Below, one piece after another: positions 41,876-50,137 of a stretch of DNA of 64,000 nucleotides. This DNA is from Nocardioides sp. Soil797 (GTDB lineage Bacteria > Actinomycetota > Actinomycetes > Propionibacteriales > Nocardioidaceae): assembly GCA_001429555.1 (NCBI GenBank), contig LMSR01000018.1:62001-126000 (forward strand), in the 5' to 3' direction. The first letter of the stretch is position 1, and each line of letters opens with the position of its first letter. The position numbers and the translations under genes were made by a program. Below the pieces are notes generated by a model that was given only the letters and a program-made list of their open reading frames with translations, did no database searches and was not told the origin of the DNA.

Positions 41876-42901
41876 CTACTTGTGTGCCGGCTCGGCGGCC
41901 GAGTCCGACTCCTCCGGTGCCTCGGCCTCCGTGCGCGGGTGACGGCGGCGGTGGCGCAGCTCGACCCAGAGACCTCGGACGCCTCGGCGGGAGCCGCCGA
42001 CCTCGGTGCCGTCGAGCTCGGTTCCGGGAGTGCGTGCCGCTTCGACAGCGGCTCGTGCGATCGGCAGCACGCCCTCGCCTCGCAGGGCCTCGGGGCCGAC
42101 CTCCGAGTCGGGCACCAGCTCCAGGGCGGCCATCACCGACGGGAGCAGTACGGCGGACATGGTGGCGTAGCCGTCGGCCGACGGGTGGAACTGGTCGGGC
42201 CCGAAGAGCAGGGCCGGCGCAGCGGCGAACTCGGGGCCGAGGATCGAACCGAGCGAGACCGTGCGGCCCCCGGCCTCGACCACGGCGATCGCCTGGGCGG
42301 CAGCCAGTCGACGGGACCAGCCGCGAGCCACCTGCTTGAGCGGCGGGTTGATCGGCTTGATGGTGCCGAGGTCTGGACAGGTGCCCACGACGACGGCGAC
42401 GCCGGCGCCCCTCAGTCGGCGTACGGCCTCGGAGATCAGGGCAACCGACTGTGACGGGCGCACCGTGTGGGTGACGTCGTTGGCGCCGATCAGGATCACC
42501 GCGACGTCGGGCTCGATCGGCAGCGCCGACTCGACCTGGGCGGCCAGGTCCTTGGACTGGGCGCCGACGACGGCGAAGGAGCGCAGGTAGACGCGACGGT
42601 CGGCCCGCTTGGAGAGCCCGCTGGCCAGGTGCGCACCGGGCGTGCCGGTGACGCTGTCCACGCCGTACCCGGCAGCGCTGGAGTCACCGATCAGGGCCAC
42701 CTTGAACGCAGGCCCGGGGCGTCCGCGGCCGTACCAGCCGGTGGCATCGGGTGGGTCGCCCTCGGCGTCACCGATGGCGCGCCGCGCCAGCTTCGCCTCG
42801 GCGCGCAGGACCCCGTAGAGACCTGCGCCCAACGCAGAAAGGCCCCCGCCGCCATACATCGCGGCAGAGGCGAGCTTCTTGGCTGCCGCTGTCTTCCCCA
42901 C
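41876..42901 (-). CDS. SGNH/GDSL-family hydrolase
   Basis: 341 residues, GTG start. After a short hydrophobic N terminus (about 10-32) the SGNH fold shows block I IGDSSAAGYG (nucleophile Ser), block III IGANDVTH (Gly/Asn) and block V DQFHPSADGY (Asp/His). It is an esterase or lipase of unknown substrate, probably membrane-associated. The acidic/basic C-terminal tail is variable. It is divergent from cbs, an arrangement also found in mycobacteria. Confidence 0.88.
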   Translation of the reverse strand: MGKTAAAKKLASAAMYGGGGLSALGAGLYGVLRAEAKLARRAIGDAEGDPPDATGWYGRGRPGPAFKVALIGDSSAAGYGVDSVTGTPGAHLASGLSKRADRRVYLRSFAVVGAQSKDLAAQVESALPIEPDVAVILIGANDVTHTVRPSQSVALISEAVRRLRGAGVAVVVGTCPDLGTIKPINPPLKQVARGWSRRLAAAQAIAVVEAGGRTVSLGSILGPEFAAAPALLFGPDQFHPSADGYATMSAVLLPSVMAALELVPDSEVGPEALRGEGVLPIARAAVEAARTPGTELDGTEVGGSRRGVRGLWVELRHRRRHPRTEAEAPEESDSAAEPAHK

Positions 42902-42907
42902 ACCTCC

Positions 42908-42955
42908 AGTCTACTGATCGGTAGTTGCCCTCGCGGAGGAACCGGGGGCTAGCCT
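42908..42955. promoter_or_regulatory. Divergent promoters of the SGNH hydrolase gene and cbs
   Basis: On the minus strand TAGACT (42908-42913) lies 6 nt before GTG 42901; on the plus strand TAGCCT (42950-42955) lies 6 nt before GTG 42962, with TTGCCC at 42925-42930 as a possible -35. Both transcripts look leaderless. Confidence 0.5.
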
Positions 42956-42961
42956 GAGCGC

Positions 42962-44347
42962 GTGGACTACGTGAACTCGCTCCTTGACCTGATCGGCAAC
43001 ACTCCGCTGCTGCGGCTCTCGCGCTCGTTGGACGAGGCGGCCGACGGGCCGATCGTGCTGGCCAAGGTCGAGTACCTCAACCCCGGCGGCTCGGTGAAGG
43101 ACCGCATCGCGACCCGGATGATCGAGGCCGCTGAGGCCTCCGGCGAGCTGCAGCCCGGTGGCACCATCGTCGAGCCGACCTCCGGCAACACCGGCGTCGG
43201 CCTGGCCATGGTCGCGCAGGCCAAGGGCTACAAGTGCATCTTCGTGTGCCCCGACAAGGTCAGCGAGGACAAGCGCAACGTGCTCAAGGCGTACGGCGCG
43301 GAGGTGGTCGTGTGCCCCACCGCCGTGGCGCCCGAGCACCCGGACTCCTACTACAACGTCTCCGACAAGCTCTCGTCGCAGCCGGGTGCGTGGAAGCCCA
43401 ACCAATACGCCAACATGCACAACCCGCGCTCTCACTACGAGACCACCGGCCCGGAGATCTGGGCACAGACCGAAGGCCGGATCACCCACTTCGTGGCCGG
43501 CGTCGGCACCGGCGGAACGATCAGCGGCATCGGCAAGTACCTCAAGGAGCAGAACCCGTCGGTCCAGGTCATCGGCGCCGACCCGGCCGGCTCGGTCTAC
43601 TCCGGCGGCACCGGTCGCCCCTACCTGGTCGAGGGGGTCGGCGAGGACTTCTGGCCCGAGACCTATGACCGCGACATCGCGGACCGGATCATCGAGGTCG
43701 CAGACAGAGACTCCTTCGCGTTCACCCGCCGCCTGGCCCGCGAGGAGGCACTGCTGGTCGGCGGCTCGTCGGGCATGGCCGCCTTCGCCGCCAAGCAGCT
43801 CGCGGCAGAGCTGGCTGCCGAGGGACGCACCGACGCCGTCATCGTCGTGCTGCTGCCCGACTCCGGGCGCGGCTACCTGACCAAGGTGTTCAACGACGAG
43901 TGGCTCGGCACCTACGGCTTCGCGACCGGCGACGCCGGAGAGCGTCGTACCGTCGGGGAGGTCCTGCGCGGCAAGTCCGGCCAGCTGCCCGACCTGGTGC
44001 ACACCCACCCCAACGAGACCATCGCCGAAGCGGTGCACATCCTTCAGGAGTACGGCGTCTCCCAGATGCCCGTGGTGCGCGCGGAACCGCCGATCGTTGC
44101 CGCCGAGGTCGCGGGCTCGGTCTCCGAGCGGACCCTCCTCGACGCGCTCTTCGCCGGTCACGCGAAGTTGACCGACACCGTCGAGCAACACATGTCGCCG
44201 GCCCTGCCGACGATCGGCTCGACCGAGGAGGCCCACGACGCGGTCGCCCAGCTCGAGGACGCCGACGCGTTGCTCGTGCAGGAGGACGGCAAGCCGGTCG
44301 GCGTACTCACCCGCCAGGACCTGCTCGCCTACCTCGCCCGGGGTTGA
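42962..44347 (+). CDS. cbs: Cystathionine beta-synthase
   Basis: 461 residues. Condenses homocysteine with serine to cystathionine, using PLP. The catalytic domain (1-320) has the PLP Lys46 in NPGGSVKDRI, the EPTSGNTGVG phosphate loop neighbour and GTGGTISGIGKYLKE. Two CBS domains (about 340-460, LVHTHPNETIAEAVHILQE and VLTRQDLLAYLA) form a regulatory Bateman module, as in other actinobacterial Cbs. GTG at 42962 follows directly after a -10 box. With the gamma-synthase/lyase at 60401 it suggests a transsulfuration route. Confidence 0.93.
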   Translation: MDYVNSLLDLIGNTPLLRLSRSLDEAADGPIVLAKVEYLNPGGSVKDRIATRMIEAAEASGELQPGGTIVEPTSGNTGVGLAMVAQAKGYKCIFVCPDKVSEDKRNVLKAYGAEVVVCPTAVAPEHPDSYYNVSDKLSSQPGAWKPNQYANMHNPRSHYETTGPEIWAQTEGRITHFVAGVGTGGTISGIGKYLKEQNPSVQVIGADPAGSVYSGGTGRPYLVEGVGEDFWPETYDRDIADRIIEVADRDSFAFTRRLAREEALLVGGSSGMAAFAAKQLAAELAAEGRTDAVIVVLLPDSGRGYLTKVFNDEWLGTYGFATGDAGERRTVGEVLRGKSGQLPDLVHTHPNETIAEAVHILQEYGVSQMPVVRAEPPIVAAEVAGSVSERTLLDALFAGHAKLTDTVEQHMSPALPTIGSTEEAHDAVAQLEDADALLVQEDGKPVGVLTRQDLLAYLARG

Positions 44348-44351
44348 GGCC

Positions 44352-44437
44352 CGACTGGCGCCAGCCCGTGACTCCGGGCTGACGCTCGACTGGCACCGGC
44401 CCGTGACTCACGGCTGACGCCGACTGGCGCCTGCCCC
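44352..44437. repeat. Tandem repeat of about 35 bp, 2.5 copies
   Basis: Units at 44352-44386 and 44387-44420 and a partial one at 44421-44437, each starting CGACTGGC and containing GCCCGTGACTC. They fill the spacer between cbs and the convergent secreted-protein gene and contain short inverted segments. Confidence 0.8.
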
Positions 44438-44451
44438 TTGGCCGGCTGCGG

Positions 44452-44919
44452 TCAGAGGGGTCCGTTCTTCGAGCTCAGGGCGCCGCAGGTGACGGTGCGG
44501 CTCCACACGGGACCAGTCCAGTTGAAGAGAGTGCTCTCGATGGTGAGCGTCCACTTCGTGGAGGAGAGGTCGATGCCGCTCATCGTCGAGACGACGCTGG
44601 CCGAGCGGGTGGTGCTGGTGGCAGTGCCCTCGATGCGGGTGCCCTGGTTCTTGTAGATGCGGTAGCGGTAGGACGCGCCGGTCGGTCCACTGTCGGTGAA
44701 CGAGCTCACGTCGAAGGTGACCCCTTCGGTGAAGAACCCGGTCCGGCACTCGTAGGTGCCACTCACCGCCGCGGGCTGGGCCAGCTGGGCCGTGCCGACG
44801 GTGAGGTTGGCCGAGCGGGTCCCGGTGAACTTCGCCTCGGCGATGCCGGCGATCGTGAGCAGGCAGGCCACCAGGGCCGTCACCGTGACGGTGCGGCGAA
44901 GCAGGTCGCTCCAACTCAC
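44452..44919 (-). CDS. Small secreted protein with SipW/TasA-type N terminus
   Basis: 155 residues, ATG at 44919 after a GGACTG region. One hydrophobic helix (about 9-28, VTVTALVACLLTIAGIAEA) is followed by KFTGTRSANLTVGTAQL, the same layout as TasA/CalY-type proteins, whose signal is cut by SipW-like peptidases (compare YGSFTSTTSASTAVGTGTV in the protein at 46817). The rest is beta-rich with a Cys pair (TYECRTGFF, RTVTCGALS). It lies near a SipW-type peptidase gene, its probable processing enzyme. A fibre or matrix role is inferred by analogy. Confidence 0.7.
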   Translation of the reverse strand: MSWSDLLRRTVTVTALVACLLTIAGIAEAKFTGTRSANLTVGTAQLAQPAAVSGTYECRTGFFTEGVTFDVSSFTDSGPTGASYRYRIYKNQGTRIEGTATSTTRSASVVSTMSGIDLSSTKWTLTIESTLFNWTGPVWSRTVTCGALSSKNGPL

Positions 44920-45025
44920 GGTCGGCAGTCCTTTCGTGGTGATCGGGAGGTCTCGGGATCAAGCCTGACGCAGCAGGCTCAAGACGATGGCGGGTGTTTG
45001 CTCAAGGTTTCCGCAAGCCGGCTGG

Positions 45026-45031
45026 CATGAT
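45026..45031 (+). promoter_or_regulatory. -10 box of the orphan response regulator gene (leaderless)
   Basis: CATGAT ends 7 nt before ATG 45039. Confidence 0.35.
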
Positions 45032-45038
45032 CGGGGTC

Positions 45039-45812
45039 ATGGAACGCTCGGCGCTGGTGATCGAGGACGATGCGGACATTCGCTCGTTGATCGAGTTCAC
45101 CCTGTCCAGTCAAGGCTTCACCGTGACCGGCGCCGAGGACGGGCCCAGCGGAGTCGAGCTGGCGCGAACCCTGGATCCCGACCTGATCACGCTCGATCTC
45201 GGGCTACCCGGTTTCGACGGAGTCGAGGCCTGCCGACGCATGCGCGCCTTCACAGATGCATACGTGGTGATGATCTCTGCTCGCTCCGACGAGATCGATC
45301 GGCTGATCGGTCTCGAGACCGGGGCCGACGACTACCTGGTCAAGCCGTTCAGCCCACGGGAGCTCAAGGCCAGGGTCACCGCCCTGTTCCGACGTCCGCG
45401 GACCAGGGCGACGACGCAGCCCCCCGCTGCGCCGCCGCCCACCCCCGGCCCTCCCACCCCCGAATCGGTCCAGTCCGCGGCGTCTTCAGTTGCGCCGGCG
45501 GACGAGACCGAGGTCCTTCGCCACGGTGCTCTCACCGTGGACGTCGATGCACGTCAGGTCTGGATCGACGAAGAGGAACGAGACCTCACCAAGATCGAGT
45601 TCGACCTCCTGGTCGAGCTGGTTCGCCGCCCCTCGCGGGTGTGGAGCCGAGAGGCCCTTTTGCGCACGGTCTGGGGCAACGACTGGGCCAGCGACACCCA
45701 CCTGGTCGAGGTGCACGTCGGCAACCTTCGTCGCAAGCTCGGTGAGCAAGGTGGCCGACGGCTGATCAGGACCGTCCGCGGCGTCGGCTACCGCATGGAG
45801 ACGGTGGGCTGA
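45039..45812 (+). CDS. Orphan OmpR-family response regulator with long Pro-rich linker
   Basis: 257 residues from ATG 45039 (MERSALVIEDDAD). The receiver domain spans 1-118, with the acidic pocket EDD, phospho-acceptor Asp in LITLDLGLPG and Lys in YLVKPF. A linker of about 40 residues rich in Pro/Thr/Ser/Ala (PPAAPPPTPGPPTPES) separates it from a normal winged-helix domain (LTKIEFDLLVELV, RTVRGVGYRME). No kinase gene is adjacent. It sits inside the SipW-type locus, convergent with the signal peptidase-Hpt gene 31 bp away, so these two may interact. Confidence 0.9.
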   Translation: MERSALVIEDDADIRSLIEFTLSSQGFTVTGAEDGPSGVELARTLDPDLITLDLGLPGFDGVEACRRMRAFTDAYVVMISARSDEIDRLIGLETGADDYLVKPFSPRELKARVTALFRRPRTRATTQPPAAPPPTPGPPTPESVQSAASSVAPADETEVLRHGALTVDVDARQVWIDEEERDLTKIEFDLLVELVRRPSRVWSREALLRTVWGNDWASDTHLVEVHVGNLRRKLGEQGGRRLIRTVRGVGYRMETVG

Positions 45813-45843
45813 GCCGGACGAGTCGGGTCCCGCTCGCGCCGGC

Positions 45844-46713
45844 TCACCCGACCAGGCACTCGTGCAGTTCCCTGCTCGAGGTGTCGGCCACCTCGGTCAA
45901 CGAGGAGCACAGGTCCTGGGCGCAGTGCCAGTCGTCGGCACGGATCGCCTTCTCCATCTCCGCGGCCGTCTCGGACAGGTCGACTGCCCCGACACTGGCC
46001 GAGGAGACCTTCAGGCTCAGTACGGCGTCGATCGCGGCGTCCGCGTCCTGTTCGGTGACCGCGCGGCGAACTCGAGCGACCCGTTCGGGCAGCATGTCCA
46101 TCCACATCTCGGCATAGAGGATGACGTGCTTCTCGTCGAGGTCCTCGATGAGCTCGGCCAGCGCCTCGGCGTAGGGATCGTGCACGGCCGACTCGTCGTC
46201 GCGGCGCCAGATCATGCCCAGTCCGAGAGCGAGGAGGGCGACCAGGGCGACCCAGAAGACGTTGTTCTGGATGACCGGTTGGCGCAGGAACCTGATGGCG
46301 TTGCCGACCTCGGGGATGACGGCCTGCATCTGCCAGACCGTGTCGCCCTCGAGGGTCGCGGTCCATGGGTCCGGAGCGCCGTTGGCATCGCCCTGGGTGC
46401 GGACCGCGATGGTGCCGTCGTCGTTGTGCTTGACCTCGATGATGCGGTGCGTCTCGACACGGTGGTCCTCGACTGGAATGTGATAGCTGATCACGTCACC
46501 CACCTCGACCTCTCCGGCCGGCTGCGGCGTGGTCACCACGACGTCTCCGGGCGTGATGCCCGGAGCCATGCTGCCGGTGAGCATCGTGGAGGTGCGGTAG
46601 CCGAACAGGTGCGGGCCGACCGCGATGAGCACGAAGCCCAGCACACAACCGACCAGCACCACGGTGAACAGGAGGTTGGTCAAGCGAGCCAGTGCACTGC
46701 GCAGTCGCAACAT
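45844..46713 (-). CDS. SipW-type signal peptidase I fused to a histidine-less Hpt-like domain
   Basis: 289 residues, ATG at 46713. Residues 1-170 are a signal peptidase of the ER/SipW type: N-terminal helix (about 14-33), catalytic Ser48 in TGSMAPGI, His89 in ETHRII (Ser-His rather than Ser-Lys dyad), GDANGAPDP, and a second helix (about 150-168). Residues about 178-289 form a helical domain matching Hpt: MLPERVARVRRAV, then VLSLKVSSASVGA where AHxLKGSSA is normal, so Leu232 replaces the phospho-accepting His. It should cleave the TasA-like proteins at 46817 and 44452. The cytosolic tail could bind a receiver domain without phosphotransfer. Confidence 0.85.
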   Translation of the reverse strand: MLRLRSALARLTNLLFTVVLVGCVLGFVLIAVGPHLFGYRTSTMLTGSMAPGITPGDVVVTTPQPAGEVEVGDVISYHIPVEDHRVETHRIIEVKHNDDGTIAVRTQGDANGAPDPWTATLEGDTVWQMQAVIPEVGNAIRFLRQPVIQNNVFWVALVALLALGLGMIWRRDDESAVHDPYAEALAELIEDLDEKHVILYAEMWMDMLPERVARVRRAVTEQDADAAIDAVLSLKVSSASVGAVDLSETAAEMEKAIRADDWHCAQDLCSSLTEVADTSSRELHECLVG

Positions 46714-46816
46714 GTCGATCTCCTGTCGTCGTGGTGCCGGTCGGAAGTGGCCGACCTGGCTTCGGTCTGACTGAGGCAGCCGGGACCGGTTCGGCGGGTG
46801 TGTCAGCGGGCCGGGA

Positions 46817-47440
46817 TCAGCGCGCTTCGCCGGCGCGCTGGGTGGCGGTGAAGTCGAAGGCCACGGTGTTGTTGAGGCCCTGGTAGGTGTTGTCGGCGGC
46901 CTGCGGCAACGAAACCTGGATGCGCAGGTTGGCGGTCTTGCCGGAGGCGTTCAGGTCGGTCGCGGCCTTGGGCAGGGCGACATCGGCCTGGGTGGCGTTG
47001 CCCAGTGCGAGCACGACGGTCGTCGTACCGGAGCAGGTGAGGTCGTTGCTCGAACCGGACTTGGTCCACGGCACCGAGCAGGCATCGATCTGCAGCTTGA
47101 GGCCGTCGGTGCCGGTCTTGAGGGCGTTGTCGGTGCTCAGCGTGCTCTTCAGGGTGACCCCGCCGAAGGCCTCGGAGGTGGCCGAACGGGTGAGCTGCAC
47201 GGCGCGCTGGGCGTAGTCACCGGGGACCATGTTGGTCACCGCGACGTCGAGGCCGCGGGTGGCCTGGCCGCTCATGTCGAGCTTGACGGTGCCGGTGCCG
47301 ACGGCCGTGCTGGCGCTGGTGGTGGAGGTGAACGAACCGTAGGTGCCCAGGCCGGCCACGCCAGCGGCGGCGACGACGAGAACAGCGGAGGCGACGAGCT
47401 TGGTGGAGTTCTTGCGGCGAGTGGCGGTGTTCTTGCGCAT
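46817..47440 (-). CDS. TasA/CalY-like secreted protein (SipW-type substrate)
   Basis: 207 residues. ATG at 47440 has GAAGGAAG upstream and yields a basic start (MRKNTATRRKNSTK), a hydrophobic core (about 16-34) and the SipW-type cut region GLGTYGSFTSTTSAST. The mature part is Thr/Ser/Ala-rich and beta-strand-like (VKLDMSG, GVTLKSTLSTDNALKTGTD), with a Cys pair (DACSVPW, LTCSGTT), resembling biofilm or spore-coat fibre proteins of the TasA/camelysin group. It is the first gene of the transcript that includes the signal peptidase 103 bp downstream. Confidence 0.75.
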   Translation of the reverse strand: MRKNTATRRKNSTKLVASAVLVVAAAGVAGLGTYGSFTSTTSASTAVGTGTVKLDMSGQATRGLDVAVTNMVPGDYAQRAVQLTRSATSEAFGGVTLKSTLSTDNALKTGTDGLKLQIDACSVPWTKSGSSNDLTCSGTTTVVLALGNATQADVALPKAATDLNASGKTANLRIQVSLPQAADNTYQGLNNTVAFDFTATQRAGEAR

Positions 47441-47588
47441 GGTCGTGTCTTCCTTCGGGTGACGACCAGCCCCGCTGGTCGGTTTCTCTGACAACCAGAA
47501 CTCTGGTCGAGCCACCTCAAGCCAGCCCGGGCCAAACCCTCACGCTTTCCTCAAGAGATCCGCAAGGAAGCCCCGGCCGGGCGGTCAC

Positions 47589-47594
47589 TACTGT
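47589..47594 (+). promoter_or_regulatory. -10 box of the tauE-type gene (leaderless)
   Basis: TACTGT ends 6 nt before GTG 47601. Confidence 0.5.
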
Positions 47595-47600
47595 GGTCGG

Positions 47601-48380
47601 GTGCCCGAACCGTCCCTGACGATCGTCTGCCTCCTGGTCCTGGCTGCCCTTGCCGCGGGCTTCGTGGACGCGGTCGTGGGTGGTGGTGGGCTGATTCAGC
47701 TGCCAGCCCTGGTGATCGGCCTGCCGGGAGCGTCCCCGGTGCAGATGCTGGCCACCAACAAACTCGCGTCGGTGTGTGGCACGACGGTCAGCTCGGCGAC
47801 GTTCTACCGACGGATCAGGCCGGACCCGAAGACGTTCCTGCCCCTGATGGCCTGTGCCTTCACCGGGGCACTCGGGGGAGCGCTGGTCGCCTCCCAGATC
47901 CCGAAGTCGGCCTTCAACCCGATCATCCTTGCGGTGCTCGTCCTCGTCGGTGCCTACGTGTTGTTCAAGCCGGATGTCGGAGAGCTGACCACGCTGCGCT
48001 TTGCCGGCCACCAGCACACCGGCCTCGCCGCCCTGACCGGGTTGGTGATCGGCTTCTACGACGGTGCCCTTGGTCCCGGGACCGGTTCGTTCTTCGTGTT
48101 CACCCTGGTCGGGTTGTTGGGCTACAACTTCCTCGAGGCCTCCGCCAAGGCCAAGCTGGCCAACTGGTCCACGAACGTGGCCTCCCTGGTCATCTTCATC
48201 CCCCAGGGTGCGGTGATGTGGCGCATCGGCCTGCTGATGGGTCTGGCCAACCTCATCGGTGGCTACATGGGGGCGCGGGTGGCCGTCGCCAAGGGCGCCG
48301 CGTTCGTGCGGGCGTTCTTCGTGGTCGTGGTCTCCGCGTTCATCATCAAGATCGGCGGTGACGTCCTCGGCGTCTGGTGA
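47601..48380 (+). CDS. TauE/SafE family sulfite/organosulfonate-type exporter
   Basis: 259 residues, GTG start directly behind a -10 box. About eight membrane helices and the two family repeats (DAVVGGGGLIQLPALV near the N terminus, and GFYDGALGPGTGSFFVF in the second half). The family moves sulfite, sulfoacetate and other anions out of the cell; the substrate here is unknown. It is divergent from the TasA-like gene and followed by the coiled-coil gene 26 bp downstream. Confidence 0.9.
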   Translation: MPEPSLTIVCLLVLAALAAGFVDAVVGGGGLIQLPALVIGLPGASPVQMLATNKLASVCGTTVSSATFYRRIRPDPKTFLPLMACAFTGALGGALVASQIPKSAFNPIILAVLVLVGAYVLFKPDVGELTTLRFAGHQHTGLAALTGLVIGFYDGALGPGTGSFFVFTLVGLLGYNFLEASAKAKLANWSTNVASLVIFIPQGAVMWRIGLLMGLANLIGGYMGARVAVAKGAAFVRAFFVVVVSAFIIKIGGDVLGVW

Positions 48381-48393
48381 CCCGGCCAGGCCC

Positions 48394-48399
48394 TACGAT
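48394..48399 (+). promoter_or_regulatory. -10 box of the coiled-coil gene (leaderless)
   Basis: TACGAT ends 7 nt before ATG 48407. Confidence 0.4.
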
Positions 48400-48406
48400 G
48401 CGAGTC

Positions 48407-49351
48407 ATGACCGACGGGGAACAGATCCAGCAGTCCTTGACCGATGCCGAACAGGCCCGCACCGAGCATCGCAAGCTGGGCGAACAGGTGGCCCTGCTCG
48501 AGCAGCAGCTGGCCGCGGCGCACCAAGCCGTCGGGCAGGCGCGTGCCCAGCTCGCCGACGAGCGTGCCGACGTCGCGAAGCTCGAGTCCTTCTCGGCCAC
48601 CCGGATCATGGCGGCGATGAAGGGCGATCGGAGCCAGCGCCTCGACCGCGAGAAGGCCGAGCAGCAGGCTGCCGAGTACGCCGTCGCTGCGGCCGAGGCG
48701 CGCTTGGCCCAGATCGGTGCCGAGCGCGACCACGTCGTTCGTCGTCGTACGTCGTTGGGTGACGTCGGCGCCGCGTGGGAGAGCGCGCTCACCGCCAAGG
48801 AGGCGTGGCTGGCGACGGTGGACCCGGGGACCGGGCGCCGCGCCGTCGACCTGTCCACGCAGATCGGCCGGCACCAGGCGGCGCTGAAGGAGCTCGCCGA
48901 GGCACAGCAGGCGCACGGCCAGGCGGTTGGCCAGCTGCAGGCTGCCGCGGCGTTCCTCGGCTCTGCACGATCCTGGTCGACCTACGACGCCTGGTTCGAC
49001 GGCGGCTTCTTCGGCGACCTGGCCAAGCACCAGAAGATGGACGAGGCGAGCGCACGGATGCGTGCCGCCGACGTGGCGCTGCGCCAGCTGGCCACCGAGC
49101 TGGCCGACGTCGCGATCGCACCCGTCGGCGGGCTCGGGGTCACCGACCTGACCAAGACCTTCGACATCTGGTTCGACAACGTCTTCAGCGACTTCGCGGT
49201 CCGCAACCGGATCATCGAGTCGATCAACCGGGTCGGTGCGACCCTCCACGCACTCGGGGACATCGGACAGCAGATCGCCGGCAAGCGGACGACCGCCGAG
49301 CAGGAGATCGACCGGTGCCGCAACGAACGCGAAGCGATCCTGCGTGGCTGA
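48407..49351 (+). CDS. Coiled-coil protein of unknown function
   Basis: 314 residues, no signal peptide and no membrane helix. Residues about 1-75 and 85-120 are strong coiled coil (QVALLEQQLAAAHQAVGQAR, LDREKAEQQAAEYAVAAAEA), and a third helix pair follows at 150-200. A central conserved-looking segment reads SWSTYDAWFDGGFFGDLAKH, and another TFDIWFDNVFSDFAV, suggesting a defined fold between the helices. I do not recognise the family. It overlaps yigZ by 8 bp, so both are probably translated together. Confidence 0.75.
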   Translation: MTDGEQIQQSLTDAEQARTEHRKLGEQVALLEQQLAAAHQAVGQARAQLADERADVAKLESFSATRIMAAMKGDRSQRLDREKAEQQAAEYAVAAAEARLAQIGAERDHVVRRRTSLGDVGAAWESALTAKEAWLATVDPGTGRRAVDLSTQIGRHQAALKELAEAQQAHGQAVGQLQAAAAFLGSARSWSTYDAWFDGGFFGDLAKHQKMDEASARMRAADVALRQLATELADVAIAPVGGLGVTDLTKTFDIWFDNVFSDFAVRNRIIESINRVGATLHALGDIGQQIAGKRTTAEQEIDRCRNEREAILRG

Positions 49352-49982
49352 CTCCTACGTCACGATTGCCCGCGACGGCTCGGCCGAGATCGAGGTGAAG
49401 CGCTCACGCTTCCTGTGCACGGTCGAACGAGTCGAGCACGAGGACTCGGCGCGGGCCGTGGTCGAGCGGCTGCGCAAGCAGCACTGGGACGCGCGCCACC
49501 ACTGCTCGGCGTTCGTGCTCGGTCCCTGTGGCGACGTGCAACGCTCCTCCGACGACGGCGAACCCGCTGGCACCGCCGGTGCACCGATGTTGGAGGTGCT
49601 CCGCGGCCGCGCGGTCTCCGACGTGGTCGTGGTGGTCACCCGTTGGTTCGGGGGAGTGCTGCTCGGTGCGGGCGGTCTCGTCCGGGCGTACGGAGACGCG
49701 GTGCGCGCCGGCCTCGATTCCGTGGGGACCCTGCAGCGGTCGTTGGTGGTGGAGCACTCCGTGTCGGTCACGCACGCCGATGCCGGCCGGCTCGAGTCGG
49801 AGCTGCGCACCCGTGGGGTCTCGGTGCTGGACGTGTCGTACGGCGCCGACGTGACAATGCTGCTGGGAGTCCCATCCGCGTCAGCCATGTCGCTGGACGC
49901 CGTGGTCGCCGAGCTCACCGGAGGCTCCGCCGAGCCGGAGGAGGTCGGCTTGCGCTGGGTCGACCTCCGCGCGAGCAGCTGA
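49344..49982 (+). CDS. yigZ: YigZ/IMPACT family protein (UPF0029)
   Basis: 212 residues, GTG at 49344 overlapping the previous gene. The conserved N-terminal UPF0029 domain reads EIEVKRSRFLCTVERV, then HHCSAFVLG, SDDGEPAGTAGAPMLEVL and VVVTRWFGGVLLGAGGLVRAY, all typical. A C-terminal DUF1949-like domain (about 140-205) follows. The eukaryotic relative IMPACT regulates GCN2; the bacterial role is unknown. Confidence 0.93.
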   Translation: MADSYVTIARDGSAEIEVKRSRFLCTVERVEHEDSARAVVERLRKQHWDARHHCSAFVLGPCGDVQRSSDDGEPAGTAGAPMLEVLRGRAVSDVVVVVTRWFGGVLLGAGGLVRAYGDAVRAGLDSVGTLQRSLVVEHSVSVTHADAGRLESELRTRGVSVLDVSYGADVTMLLGVPSASAMSLDAVVAELTGGSAEPEEVGLRWVDLRASS

Positions 49983-50057
49983 TCGATCGCTCCGCCCTGC
50001 CCGATCACCCGCCCTGGTGACGCCCAACGACTTCGACCGGTGTTTCAGGCGCAACGT

Positions 50058-50134
50058 GTTCAGTTGAACGGGCACAACGGCCGTTTCAGGGCCGAAAACC
50101 CTCCGATTCCCTGGTTGTGCACGTTCATCTGAAC
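50058..50134. repeat. 21-bp inverted repeat (two mismatches) between convergent yigZ and ychJ
   Basis: Arms 50058-50078 and 50114-50134 match at 19 of 21 positions (core GGGCACAAC / GTTGTGCAC, outer GTTCAG / CTGAAC), loop 35 nt. Probably the shared terminator of two convergent genes. Confidence 0.7.
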
Positions 50135-50137
50135 GGG

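Noticed and set aside
42902..42961. Riboswitch (SAM or similar) before cbs
   Set aside because: Only 60 bp lie between two divergent start codons and the mRNA looks leaderless, leaving no room for an aptamer.
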